A DNA stretch of 64,000 bases, taken from assembly GCA_018268995.1 (NCBI GenBank), contig JAFDVL010000067.1, forward strand, positions 62,001 to 126,000, given 5' to 3'. Within the stretch, counting starts at the first letter, position 1. Every line of letters begins with the position of its first letter. The translations under genes were made by a program, and so were the position numbers. Shown in pieces: positions 25,205 through 34,635 of this stretch. A model generated the notes under the pieces. That model did no database searches, was not told the DNA's origin, and was given only the letters and a program-made list of their open reading frames with translations. The stretch is from Acidobacteriota bacterium. GTDB taxonomy: Bacteria; Acidobacteriota; Blastocatellia; RBC074.

Positions 25205-27211
25205 ATGGATACCGAAAATCTAATTCCAACTCTTCCCACGATGCGTACTACAGTACCTCGTACCACAATTGGGCGGTGGCTATTTCGCGGTGGAAGCCTT
25301 GATGGGCATCATGCGGATCACAAAACACATCCGTGGTATCTGGTGCTGTGGCTGACAGGCGTAGATTATTTTTCGACACTGGGTTATCAGCCGGGAATTG
25401 CCTTGTTGGCGGCGGGCGCGATTTCCCCTTTGGCGACGATCCTGCTGATTATTGTGACGTTATTTTGTGCGTTGCCCGTTTACGCCCAGGTCGCATCGCG
25501 TTCCTATGCCGGACAAGGCTCAATTGCGATGCTGGAAAATTTGCTGACCGGTTGGAAGAGCAAGATTTTTGTCCTGATCCTGATTGGGTTTGCCGCGACA
25601 GACTTTGTGATTACGATGACGCTTTCAGCCGCAGATGCTGCGCAGCATGCGATTGAAAATCCCTTGTTACATCATTACCTGGAAGGTCATCAGGTCAGTA
25701 TCACCATCGGCTTATTAGCTTTATTGGCTATTGTCTTTATTAAAGGTTTTGCTGAAGCGCTGGGAGTGGCCGCAGCGATTGCTATTCCTTACTTGCTGCT
25801 GAATGCGGTCGTCTTAATCCGGGGTTTCATCGAAATCTTTTCTCACCCCGATTTACTCTCCAACTGGCAGAGCGCGATGTGGAGTAATCCAAAAGTCAGC
25901 GGCAGTTTGCCCGCTTTACTGGCTGTTACTGCCTTTACCTTTCCGAAACTGGCGTTGGGGCTGAGCGGATTTGAAACAGGAGTTTCTGTGATGCCCTTAG
26001 TTTCGGGGGGGGAGCACGAGAATGGGCACGAAGGGCAGGTGGCACCAGGTAAGGCACCCACGGGGAGAATTAGTAACACGCGCAAGCTCCTGGCGGCGGC
26101 GGCTTTGATTATGAGTGTGTTGTTGATTGCTTCGAGCTTTGTGACCACGCTTCTGATCAAAGAAGAGGACTACAAACAAGGCGGCAAGGCCGCCGGGCGC
26201 GCCATTGCGTTTTTAGCGCATGAATACCTTGGTCATATCTTCGGCTCAATCTATGACTTCTCGACAATTTTGATTTTGTGGTTTGCTGGGGCTTCGGCAA
26301 TGGCAGGGCTTTTGAATCTGATCCCGCGTTACCTGCCGCGCTTTGGAATGGCACCTCGCTGGACGGCATATCGCAGGCCGCTGGTCATGGTTTTGTTTAT
26401 CATCAGCGTTATTGTCACCGTTATTTTTAAAGCTAATGTCGAAGCCCAGGGCGGAGCCTACGCGACAGGTGTCCTGGCCTTGATGTTATCAGCGGCGGTG
26501 GCGGTGGCGCTGGCCCTGCGCAAGAAATCGGATGACCCCTTGATTGGACAGGAATCCAATAAAACGCTGAGCAATTATTTCTGGGTTGTTGCCGCAATCT
26601 TTGCCTTTACTTTTGTTGACAACATCATCGAACGCCACGATGGAATCATTATTTCCGCCGTATTTATTTTAATTGTAGTGGTGATTAGTGCGATTAGTCG
26701 CTATCAGCGTGCAACGGAATTGCGGGTGGCGAACTTTGAATTTTTGGACGATGCTTCAAAAGAAGTGTGGAAGCAAATCATCAATAAGAAAGTCAATCTG
26801 GTGCCACTGAGAACCTCGACGCCGGAACATCGCGCCTTCAAGGAAAAAGAAATTCGCAAATTTTATAATGTGCAAGGCCCACTAGCCTTTGTTCACGTCA
26901 CGTTTATGGATAATCGCAGCGAATTTCTCGCGCCTTTGACCGTCAAAGTCTTTCGCGAAAACGATGATTTCGTGATCGAAGTACATGGAGCTACGGCGAT
27001 TGCTAACACGATTGCTTACATCAGCGAATTGATTGACCCGATCAGCATTTTTGTTGGTCTCACGCGGCTGAACCTGATGTCTCAGTCCATTAAATATTTG
27101 CTCTTTGGCGAAGGCGAAACCGGCATGATGATTTACAAAATTCTGCTCCGCTATTGGGATTGGACGCCCGAAGAAGATGTGCGCCCGATGATTTTCTTGA
27201 TGAGCGAGTAG
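25205..27211 (+). CDS. APC-superfamily permease with cytoplasmic C-terminal domain
   Basis: 668 aa from ATG 25205; AAGGA lies seven bases upstream, while a GTG just before is too close to it. About 12 transmembrane helices are spread over residues 40-510, starting HPWYLVLWLTGVDYFSTLGYQ and including PGIALLAAGAISPLATILL. The first helix pattern resembles amino-acid/polyamine permeases. A soluble C-terminal domain of about 160 residues (from RVANFEFLDDASKEVWKQI) has no recognised family. Its place after aguBA might suggest polyamine-related transport, but the substrate cannot be read from sequence. Confidence 0.75.
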   Translation: MDTENLIPTLPTMRTTVPRTTIGRWLFRGGSLDGHHADHKTHPWYLVLWLTGVDYFSTLGYQPGIALLAAGAISPLATILLIIVTLFCALPVYAQVASRSYAGQGSIAMLENLLTGWKSKIFVLILIGFAATDFVITMTLSAADAAQHAIENPLLHHYLEGHQVSITIGLLALLAIVFIKGFAEALGVAAAIAIPYLLLNAVVLIRGFIEIFSHPDLLSNWQSAMWSNPKVSGSLPALLAVTAFTFPKLALGLSGFETGVSVMPLVSGGEHENGHEGQVAPGKAPTGRISNTRKLLAAAALIMSVLLIASSFVTTLLIKEEDYKQGGKAAGRAIAFLAHEYLGHIFGSIYDFSTILILWFAGASAMAGLLNLIPRYLPRFGMAPRWTAYRRPLVMVLFIISVIVTVIFKANVEAQGGAYATGVLALMLSAAVAVALALRKKSDDPLIGQESNKTLSNYFWVVAAIFAFTFVDNIIERHDGIIISAVFILIVVVISAISRYQRATELRVANFEFLDDASKEVWKQIINKKVNLVPLRTSTPEHRAFKEKEIRKFYNVQGPLAFVHVTFMDNRSEFLAPLTVKVFRENDDFVIEVHGATAIANTIAYISELIDPISIFVGLTRLNLMSQSIKYLLFGEGETGMMIYKILLRYWDWTPEEDVRPMIFLMSE

Positions 27212-27260
27212 TTGCGCTGATGGTAAAAGAAGGGGAGTGGCTCAAGGTGGCAAGACGGCA

Positions 27261-27322
27261 GAAGCCCGACTGTCAAGGCGGGTGCAGAGCGCATAAGACG
27301 CTCTCCTTGACAGTCGGGCTTC
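27261..27322. repeat. Palindromic element with 18-bp arms
   Basis: A perfect 18-bp inverted repeat (27261-27278 with 27305-27322) encloses a 26-nt centre that itself holds a short AGAGCG/CGCTCT stem. It lies 49 nt after the permease stop. The outer GCAGAAGCCCG is shared with the palindrome at 41132-41252, which suggests a REP-like family. It may also act as a terminator, though no T run follows. Confidence 0.6.
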
Positions 27323-27339
27323 CGCTATCTCTCCTGTGA

Positions 27340-27516
27340 TTACTTATTCTGAGTTTTGGTTGCGGCCTCTGATGCAAGCATCTCTTTACTTTTGAATCCA
27401 TTGTAAAAGTCAAAGATGTAATCTTTCATCGCCTTGTGTCCCCAGACAGTATAGAAATCGTACTGCTTCATCTCTGCGTACGCGCGATCAATATCCCATC
27501 CATCTACTCTGATGTT
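27340..27516 (-). pseudogene. C-terminal remnant of a dual-specificity-phosphatase-like protein
   Basis: On the minus strand a frame runs from just after a TAA (27517-27519) to TAA 27340. It encodes 58 residues including VDGWDIDRAYAEMKQYDF, YTVWGHKAMKDYIF and FYNGFKSKEML. The GW(D/S)..rAy.EM pattern is what follows the active-site loop in dual-specificity phosphatases. The P-loop half (HCxxGxxR) is absent. There is no good start codon; ATG only occurs at codon 16. It overlaps the 3' end of the PLD-like gene by 13 nt. It is most likely a gene fragment truncated at its 5' end; a 43-aa small protein is the alternative. Confidence 0.5.
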
Positions 27517-28613
27517 TTAATTTCCTGGATAGCTTCTGTCACAGTTTCTTTTATCACATCTTGGACGGCTTCACGAACTGCTTCCATGACCACTTCTTTA
27601 AGCACGCCGTGTGTGCCATTTTGTTCTGGACTGGCCAGGCTGGTTTCTGAAACAGAGCCGGTGACGGCTTCCTGCACAACCGGGATCAGTGCGGGCAGAT
27701 CATTAGCCAGGACTTTCACTGCTTTCTTGGCGGCTTTGGCCGCTGTCAGCACACTAACTGCTTTCAAGGCGTCTGCCTCCTGCCCCTTCCAATCCGATTC
27801 AAAAGTGGCGAGCATCTTTTTGACGATTTTCGGGTCATCCACGATAAGGCCGACTTCGCGTCGCGCATCCAGTTCTGCCTTACGCAAACTTTGACTGCCG
27901 AGAAAGGCTTGTTCACCATCGCGAATAATGGTGCGGGTGTGCAACCGCATCCCATCTAATTTTCGGGTCTCAAATCCTTTTCCTATTTTCCCTACGGTGC
28001 CGATGATTTTAATTTCTACTCCCGCCTTCGCACGAGCTTTCAGGATATTTACCATCTCACGATCAGTCAGTTGGTTGTCGTAAATCAATAATTGCTTTTC
28101 TGCACCTTTAAGGAAATTGGCGAGCTGTTTGCGCGCATTCAGCGGGCTAACGATAAACGTATCCAAATTGGGGGTGTAAGGCTGGCGAGTGCAATCTGCC
28201 TCGAATAATTGAACCGCTTCTTCCACAATGGACGGCTCTTCCGTGCGGACGCCAAAACTGCGGCTATACTCAATATCCAGCGTTGTGTAATTGAAGGCCA
28301 GTAAATAAAGCGTCTGGCGATCCACAATCATCAGCTTGTTATGATACCGAATTAAATCGTCAGCCGTCCGGGTTACAGTGACGCCCCCGCCTAACAAACT
28401 TAGTTCCAGCTTTCGTAACGTTCGTTCACCGTTGCGATTGGTATAGGTTACAAGTGCTCGCACCACAACGCCGCGCCCGACGGCGGCCTTCAATTCATTT
28501 TCCAGATCTTTTTTGTCCAGGCGGAAGATGACAATCTCAATGCTTTTTTTCGCACTGCGAATAGCAGAAATTAATTCGGCGGTTCCATCTCCTGGTTGGA
28601 TCAAAAGTTTCAT
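27504..28613 (-). CDS. Phospholipase D-like domain protein
   Basis: 369 aa, with no signal peptide. Two PLD-like halves are visible. The first HKD motif is intact: H91, K93, D98 in YHNKLMIVDRQTLYLLAFNYT. The second has Arg in place of Lys (H225-T-R227...D232 in LHTRTIIRDGEQAFLGSQSLR). PLD-fold enzymes need both histidines; the Lys-to-Arg change could weaken activity. The C-terminal 90 residues are an Ala/Val/Glu-rich helical tail (EVVMEAVREAVQDVIKETV). The substrate may be phospholipid or nucleic acid and cannot be decided. An A/G-rich RBS-like GAGGAATAAAA precedes ATG 28613. Confidence 0.8.
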   Translation of the reverse strand: MKLLIQPGDGTAELISAIRSAKKSIEIVIFRLDKKDLENELKAAVGRGVVVRALVTYTNRNGERTLRKLELSLLGGGVTVTRTADDLIRYHNKLMIVDRQTLYLLAFNYTTLDIEYSRSFGVRTEEPSIVEEAVQLFEADCTRQPYTPNLDTFIVSPLNARKQLANFLKGAEKQLLIYDNQLTDREMVNILKARAKAGVEIKIIGTVGKIGKGFETRKLDGMRLHTRTIIRDGEQAFLGSQSLRKAELDARREVGLIVDDPKIVKKMLATFESDWKGQEADALKAVSVLTAAKAAKKAVKVLANDLPALIPVVQEAVTGSVSETSLASPEQNGTHGVLKEVVMEAVREAVQDVIKETVTEAIQEIKTSE

Positions 28614-28967
28614 TTTTATTCCTCCCGTCTATGCGTAAAGCGTTCCTACTTTCGTTCGGGGACAGCGCAAAGTAGAGACGCCGGAACGCCCGTTTCTGCA
28701 ATTTTCAGACCGCATCTGTTTGGTCGAAGGACACGACTTTTAATGAGCCGCTTTGGCCAGCAGAAGGCGCTGTGTTTTGTCGTCATACGCTGAGTGTATG
28801 GTTTTACTGCGACCTGTTTCAGCCGCATAAAAATTACGTTTGTTTCTCATCGAGTTTTTCTGATTCCCGATATGCAAAGGCCAGTTTGTGATGGCATCGC
28901 TTTTGCACTGAGTGCGCAACGGATTGAAACATTACCCGGAATCGTTACGACTTAAAGGAGAGCCTGG
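28614..28967. other. Intergenic region between divergent genes
   Basis: 354 bases between the PLD-like gene (minus) and the kinase-like secreted gene (plus). It must hold both promoters, but no convincing -35/-10 pair stands out. AAAGGAG at 28954-28960 is the ribosome-binding site for ATG 28968. No coding frame with recognisable protein was seen. Confidence 0.5.
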
Positions 28968-29984
28968 ATGCGTATCACAGTAAAAGTTTTGTGTCTCTTG
29001 CTTACTACCTCAACGTTCTTACCCATCTCATATATTCAAGCACAGTCTATGCGAGGCAGGCTTGCCACGCGCACTGCCAACCATCGTCTGTACACAGGTG
29101 CTTTATGGCGAGAACATCCGAACGTTGCCAGTTTGGATCTGTTTTACGGAGCAGGTGGGACAGCCCATAAACCCGGTAACCAATTAACTTTTGTCGAAGA
29201 AGACAAGGGCGGAACAAGCCCAAAATTTGAGGTGAAGGATGAGAATGGGGTGAAATGGAAAGTTAAGCTCGGCCCTGAGGCGCAGTCCGAAACTGCGGCT
29301 ACGCGATTGATTTGGGCTGCTGGGTATTTCACGGATGAAGATTATTACTTGCCTGAAGTCCAAATCGCTGGATTGAGCAAATTAAATCGTGGCCAGTCCT
29401 ATGTTTCGCCGGGTGGAAAAGTCAGGGGGGCAAGGCTGGAACGTGTTTATGAAAACACCCAAAGCACAACCTGGAGTTGGTTTGATAATCCCTTTGTTCG
29501 TTCCAAAGAATTTAATGGACTGAAAGTGCTAATGGCCTTGATCAATAATTGGGACTTAAAAGCAGATAACAATAAGGTCATCGTCCAAGACAGAAGAGAA
29601 GCGCGTTATATCGTCAGCGATTTGGGTGCAACCTTCGGAAAAACAGGCGATCATCTGGTTCGGACGCGGAATAACGTTCCAGATTTTTTGGCTTCAAAGT
29701 TAATAAAGAAACTGGAATCGGAACAGGTGGATTTTGTCATGCATAGTCGTCCACATCCAATTTTGATTTTTCATCTCCCCTATTACATTCAACGAACCAA
29801 GATGGAATCCATTGTCCAAAATATTCCACGCACGGACGTCAAATGGATCGGTTCTATTCTGGCTCAGCTATCAGATCAACAGTTGGGCGATGCTTTTCGT
29901 AGCGCTGGGTACAATCCGCAAGAAGTTAGCTTACTGGTCGGAAAAATGAAGTCCAGAATTTGCGAACTGAATAACCTGGATTAG
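28968..29984 (+). CDS. Secreted protein with kinase-like motifs (Fam20/HipA/CotH-type fold suspected)
   Basis: 338 aa. AAAGGAG lies seven bases before ATG. A signal peptide ends near YIQAQ. The mature part shows, in order, what a protein-kinase-like fold needs. A beta strand with lysines is GVKWKVKLG (K98/K100). A helix Glu is QSETAATRLIWAAG (E108). A catalytic-loop-like NWDLKADNN lies at 194-202 (D196, N201). A metal-binding DLG is at 218-220 in IVSDLGATFG. This order matches atypical kinases such as Fam20, CotH and HipA. Being exported, it would act outside the cytoplasm. The assignment is by motif order only; I do not recognise the exact family. Confidence 0.5.
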   Translation: MRITVKVLCLLLTTSTFLPISYIQAQSMRGRLATRTANHRLYTGALWREHPNVASLDLFYGAGGTAHKPGNQLTFVEEDKGGTSPKFEVKDENGVKWKVKLGPEAQSETAATRLIWAAGYFTDEDYYLPEVQIAGLSKLNRGQSYVSPGGKVRGARLERVYENTQSTTWSWFDNPFVRSKEFNGLKVLMALINNWDLKADNNKVIVQDRREARYIVSDLGATFGKTGDHLVRTRNNVPDFLASKLIKKLESEQVDFVMHSRPHPILIFHLPYYIQRTKMESIVQNIPRTDVKWIGSILAQLSDQQLGDAFRSAGYNPQEVSLLVGKMKSRICELNNLD

Positions 29985-30009
29985 TGATCTGAGCTTTGAT
30001 TACGGATCA

Positions 30010-30041
30010 AAAGGCGCAGAGTTTTAATGCTCTGCGCCTTT
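30010..30041 (+). terminator. Rho-independent terminator
   Basis: A perfect 12-bp stem (30010-30021 with 30030-30041) with an 8-nt loop is followed by TTCTCATTT. It lies 25 nt after the kinase-like gene. Confidence 0.7.
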
Positions 30042-30141
30042 CTCATTTGGGGGCGTTTGGAAATGATCGGCATCTTCAATTTCTGATGACAAGGTGGTGG
30101 CTTAAGGCAGGATAGATGGTGGAGGAGGCCCCACTGTAAGG

Positions 30142-30365
30142 CTTGTCATTACCTAGTTTTTGGCACATTTGTTGAAGCGTTTGCCAGCCCGCGAAGGCGG
30201 GCGTCCGAGTAAAGCCTGGGGTGAAGGCGAGAGCCGTAACCCCAGGAAAAATGCGGCCATCAGGCCTAGCCTGCGGAGCAGGCGATAGCTGCGGTTCCGC
30301 CAACCACGTGAGCTATCGCCCGCCTTCGCGGGCCGTGTGCGTGCAAAAAACCAGGGAATGACAAG
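30142..30365. repeat. 224-bp nested palindromic element, MITE-like
   Basis: Outer arms 30142-30166 and 30341-30365 form a 25-bp inverted repeat with three mismatches. Inside, 30187-30203 and 30317-30333 form a perfect 17-bp inverted repeat, each arm itself partly palindromic (GCCCGCGAAGGCGGGC). The centre contains the CCTGGGG...CCCCAGG palindrome. There is no coding frame. The terminal inverted repeats and small size resemble a miniature inverted-repeat transposable element; no target-site duplication is obvious. Confidence 0.6.
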
Positions 30366-30420
30366 CTGTGAAGGAAGGCGTGCAAAATTCTACGCCCTCC
30401 TTCACCGTCGGTTTCCCCCA

Positions 30421-32295
30421 TTACTCTGCTGTCGCTGCTTTACTTTCTTCCGTCTGAAATTGAATGGCGTGAAGTTCGGCATAAAGCCCGCCTTGATCTA
30501 ATAATTCCTGATGCTTGCCTTGTTCGACGATCACCCCATCTTTCAAAACGAAAATGACATCTGCACGTCGAATTGTGGATAAACGATGGGCAATGACAAT
30601 ACACGTTTTGTTTTCCATCAGCCTGTTCAAGGCGTCGAAGACCAGTTCTTCTGATGCCGCATCCAGACCGGATGTCGGTTCATCCAGAATCAGAATCGGC
30701 GAATTCCGAATAATGGCACGCGCAATCGCCACACGCTGGCGTTGTCCGCCAGAAAGGGTCACACCACGTTCCCCGACCATCGTGTCATAGCCTTCAGGCA
30801 TCTTTTCGATAAACTCGTGAGCATTGGCCAGTTTGGCGGCGCGCATGATTTCTTCCCGCGTTGCGTCAGGTTTGCCATAGGCGATGTTTTGCCAGATCGG
30901 GGCATGAAACAGCAATGTTTCCTGTAAAACGAAACTAATTTGCTGCCGTAAGGATCGTTGTTTGAAACGGCGGATGTCTTTGCCGTCAATCAACACGCGC
31001 CCGGAATTCGGATCGTAAAAACGCGGGATGAGGCTAATGATTGTGCTTTTTCCCGTGCCGGTTGGCCCGACAAATGCTGCGACTTGTCCCGGTTCGATTG
31101 AAAAGCTAACATCTTTGAGAATCGTTTGTTCATCGTTATAGCCAAATTCGACATGGTCAAATTCAATCCGACCTTGTAATGGCGGGGCTTTGCGCGAACC
31201 AGGTAAATCGCGTACCTGACCTTCTGTGGCAAGCACTTCCTGAATGCGTTCAAAGCCAACGGCAGCTTTTGAAAAGGTGTCCGTCATCTTTGACAGCTCG
31301 CGCATCGGCTTATACAGCTTGCCGAGATAAAGGAAAAAGACGACCAGCACGCCCGCGCTAATTTGTCCTGACACGACGAGCCGCGCGCCATACCACAACA
31401 CCAGGCAGGTGCCCGCTGCAACGATGATTTCAACCAACGGAGTCAGCTTGGCTTTTAAGCTGCGAGCCTTCAGTGCGGTTTCGACGCTTTTCAGACTCTC
31501 TTTCTCGAATCGCTTTTGCTCATAGTCTTCACGCGCAAACGCTTTTACGACTCGCATGGAGGAAAGCACTTCTTCAATAAGCGAAACGACCTGACTTTCC
31601 TTCTTACGCACATCGTGCGACGCTTTCCTGATGCGATGCGTAAAGCTATAGACCACCAGAAACAGCATCGGCGCTACGGTCAGCGCAATCAGCGTGAATT
31701 TCCAATTCAGGTAAAACATCACGCCGATCATTCCGACGAGCGTCAAAATGTTAATTAATCCGCCCAACAGGGCTGATGTGATGAAACTTTGGATTGAGTC
31801 AATGTCGCTTGTCACGCGGCTGATTAAATCACCCGTTCGCTTTTGATCGTGGAACGACAGGGACAATCGCTGAATGTGATAATACAAAGTGCGTCGTAGA
31901 TCGTGCATCACCCATTGCCCCACACTGGTCGTCATATATTTTTCGACGTAGGAGCTAATGGCCCCGACAATGGCAATGAGCATGACCGAGAACACTGTAA
32001 AATTGAGAAACGCAAATTTGTCGCGCCCAAAAGTGGCGTGGACAAGATTGGTGAGCCATTGCGGCGCTTGTTTTGACCCCACCACGTAATCCAACAGCAT
32101 TTTTAAAGGCCAGGGTTCTAAAATATCTGCAATTCCTGCGCCCGCAATTGCGGCAAGCGATACAAGCAGTGCTTTCCAATGGGGGCGCAGCAATTGAATC
32201 ACGGTTAGTTTGCGTGAATGGATAGGCTTTCCCTCCTGCTGACCTTCTTTTGGCAAGGGGATGATTTCTGTCGTCATGAGGCTTTCTGATTCCAT
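30421..32295 (-). CDS. ABC exporter (fused membrane and ATPase domains)
   Basis: 624 aa. AAAGGA lies about eight bases before ATG 32295. Six transmembrane helices span about 35-330 (exporter type, MsbA-like). The ATPase domain has Walker A GPTGTGKSTI, a Q-loop FVLQETLLFHAP, signature LSGGQRQRVAIARA, Walker B ILILDEPTSGLD and the switch His in IVIAHRLSTI. It should work as a homodimer, or pair with another half not in this window, to export a lipid or peptide. Neighbours give no clue to the substrate. Confidence 0.9.
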   Translation of the reverse strand: MESESLMTTEIIPLPKEGQQEGKPIHSRKLTVIQLLRPHWKALLVSLAAIAGAGIADILEPWPLKMLLDYVVGSKQAPQWLTNLVHATFGRDKFAFLNFTVFSVMLIAIVGAISSYVEKYMTTSVGQWVMHDLRRTLYYHIQRLSLSFHDQKRTGDLISRVTSDIDSIQSFITSALLGGLINILTLVGMIGVMFYLNWKFTLIALTVAPMLFLVVYSFTHRIRKASHDVRKKESQVVSLIEEVLSSMRVVKAFAREDYEQKRFEKESLKSVETALKARSLKAKLTPLVEIIVAAGTCLVLWYGARLVVSGQISAGVLVVFFLYLGKLYKPMRELSKMTDTFSKAAVGFERIQEVLATEGQVRDLPGSRKAPPLQGRIEFDHVEFGYNDEQTILKDVSFSIEPGQVAAFVGPTGTGKSTIISLIPRFYDPNSGRVLIDGKDIRRFKQRSLRQQISFVLQETLLFHAPIWQNIAYGKPDATREEIMRAAKLANAHEFIEKMPEGYDTMVGERGVTLSGGQRQRVAIARAIIRNSPILILDEPTSGLDAASEELVFDALNRLMENKTCIVIAHRLSTIRRADVIFVLKDGVIVEQGKHQELLDQGGLYAELHAIQFQTEESKAATAE

Positions 32296-32553
32296 TTAGG
32301 GTTCCTTTAATTCGTTAATCGTTATGGTGATAATCACGAAACCCAAACAGCAATCGCCGTGCCTGTTGTTTTCAGGTGAGTCTGGATAAATAACGGTTGG
32401 AAAGTGTAGCGAATTTAGTACAGGCGGAGCAGTCCTGATAACTTGCTCCACCTGTCAAACTGGCAGGATTTCACGTCGCGCAACCGAGTATTCTCCAATG
32501 GCTGAAGCGTAATTTCTAATGGTTGCGTAACAGATTTGGCGAAAGCAATTTAC

Positions 32554-34461
32554 TTACTGCTTCACAAATTCAACGGCAATCGGTTCACCGTCGTATTTGG
32601 ACGCCGCATCAGTTTTACTGCGATAGATGATGCGTACCGGACGGGCAGGCGTAAACTCTTTGCATTCGATTGACTCGCCCACGCTGGTTGTAAACGTGAT
32701 GAATTCCAAACGTTCTGGTTGTTTGGTGTGAAACACTCGTTTCTCGTTTCCAACTGTCACGTGCAGTGTGACGCCTTTTTCAGAACATTCCATTTTTGTC
32801 AGTAAGCCTTTGACCTCTTCGCCTTCATTGCGGCGGCGCAACGTGGGCCGATTCGGCGTTAAATTTTCGCCGTTTTTATCTTCGACGATAGTGGCAGAAG
32901 ATAATCCCTGTTGCTTATCGGCTTCGAGTTGCGCTTGATACCTTGCCCGCCCCTCAACAATAGTGTTGATCTGATTGAGGAGTGATTCCGCGCGTTGTTT
33001 CATCGCGGGTTCGGCGGCGTTGCGCGCAATGGGCTCGATGGTCTTTTTGGCGTCGTCGTATTTATTTTGTCTGAGGTAAAGTTGCGCGAGTTGAAAGGCC
33101 AAATCCTGATCGCCTGGCGCAGCCTGAAAAGCGCGCTTGAGCAGCGCCACGGTTTCATCAATCTGTTCGCCTGTGACCAGGTTGATAAAAGACAACAGCG
33201 AATATGACCGCGCAAAGCCGGGATTGATTTCGATGGCGCGTTTCAGGTTGGAGCGAATCAATTGTGCTTTTTGCGGCTCGACATTTGGCGACAACATCTG
33301 CACGCCGCCTGCGCTGGAACCTTCGCGCATCAAGGCCATCGCGTAGTAGTAATAAATCAGGTGATTCCTGCCCGCTTTGTCATACGCCACCGCTTTTTCC
33401 AAATACTTTTGCGCTTCGTCGAGTTGGCCGGTGTAAATGCGAATCAGTCCTAACGATGCATGTGCTGGCGCGAATGTCGGATCGAGTTGAATCGCGGTTT
33501 GCAGATATTTTTCGGCATCTGTGCGGCGTTGATGCGCCAGCAAATCACCGAGGTAGTAATTCGCTTCGGCCTCTTCCATCGGCTCCGTTGTCATCTCATC
33601 GTCGAAGGTCAGTTTTTCTTTTGTCGTATAGCGCAAGACGGGATAGCGGCTGCCGCTGATATAGTTTTTCAACTCTTTTTCCATCGTCGCAAAATCCGTC
33701 TGGAACGCTTTCCTAAAGCATTCTTCGACCGGAGCACCCGTGCCAAGCAGGTTGATAAATTGCCCTAGTTGTGGCTGTCGTTGTCCGTTGTTGCCGAGCA
33801 TCAGGTAATGCACAAACGCCCACGCTTGCGCATAAAAAATGCTTTGCTTATCGCGTTCGTTATATTCCGCTGATTTGTGATGCACCGCGAAAAATTGCGG
33901 GAACGGCATGAACTTCGTTTCGCGCAAACGATAGACGTGATGGCTGATCGGCGCGCCGAGCGTGACTTTGGTATCTTTGTCCGAAACCTCAAACATCTCA
34001 TAAAACTCGGCGATGCCTTCGTTGAGCCACAGCGGCATATTTGCTGTCGAATCATTTGTCAGCGAATGGACGAATTCGTGAAAGATGGTCGAAAACGGGT
34101 TGTTCTGGCCGAAGTCAGAGGTCAACGTGATGTAATTCACATCCTCGCCGGGTTGGAAATATCCGGCAACTTCGGTGGTCTTGCCATTGTATCCCGGCAT
34201 AAAAGGCGCGTAAGCATTTCTGCTCTTGAACACAATCACCGTAATCGGCACAGGCGAATCCACACGGACGCGTGGGAATAGTTGCGAAAAGACGCTGCGA
34301 AATTGTTCAAGCTTGGTGCCGACCGTGCGGACATCGCGTTCACTGGCATTGCCGACGAGCGTGAAATGTTTGGATTTAATTTTGACCCATTTGTCTTTGG
34401 CTGAAGCAGGCAGCAGGCAGCAGAACAGCACGAGCGTGAGGAAAGTCGTAAATCGTTTCAT
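32554..34461 (-). CDS. Secreted gluzincin-like metallopeptidase with TPR repeats (DUF1570-like)
   Basis: 635 aa. ATG 34461 is chosen because AGGAG precedes it by nine bases and a signal peptide follows (MKRFTTFLTLVLFCCLLPASA); the open frame extends 384 nt further upstream without sense. Zinc motif HEFVH (128-132) with a downstream NEGIAEFYE (E148) fits gluzincin peptidases of the DUF1570/MA type. Residues about 225-520 are TPR-like helices (ADAEKYLQTAIQLDPTFAPA). The C-terminal 110 residues form a small beta domain. It is likely a periplasmic protease or protease-like scaffold. Many Acidobacteriota carry such proteins. Confidence 0.8.
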   Translation of the reverse strand: MKRFTTFLTLVLFCCLLPASAKDKWVKIKSKHFTLVGNASERDVRTVGTKLEQFRSVFSQLFPRVRVDSPVPITVIVFKSRNAYAPFMPGYNGKTTEVAGYFQPGEDVNYITLTSDFGQNNPFSTIFHEFVHSLTNDSTANMPLWLNEGIAEFYEMFEVSDKDTKVTLGAPISHHVYRLRETKFMPFPQFFAVHHKSAEYNERDKQSIFYAQAWAFVHYLMLGNNGQRQPQLGQFINLLGTGAPVEECFRKAFQTDFATMEKELKNYISGSRYPVLRYTTKEKLTFDDEMTTEPMEEAEANYYLGDLLAHQRRTDAEKYLQTAIQLDPTFAPAHASLGLIRIYTGQLDEAQKYLEKAVAYDKAGRNHLIYYYYAMALMREGSSAGGVQMLSPNVEPQKAQLIRSNLKRAIEINPGFARSYSLLSFINLVTGEQIDETVALLKRAFQAAPGDQDLAFQLAQLYLRQNKYDDAKKTIEPIARNAAEPAMKQRAESLLNQINTIVEGRARYQAQLEADKQQGLSSATIVEDKNGENLTPNRPTLRRRNEGEEVKGLLTKMECSEKGVTLHVTVGNEKRVFHTKQPERLEFITFTTSVGESIECKEFTPARPVRIIYRSKTDAASKYDGEPIAVEFVKQ

Positions 34462-34635
34462 TAAATTAACTCCTGATTCGAGAAGGGCACGAAAAATGGC
34501 TGAAGCGAAAGCGGAATATAGGCAATTGCACGGGCCAAAGTCAACGAGGAAGTTGGAACCTCTTGTCGCGGCTTGACGTACCGAAAGGGGGAACGCATCA
34601 TTCTCACGCGCAACCCTTAACTGAGACACACTGCT

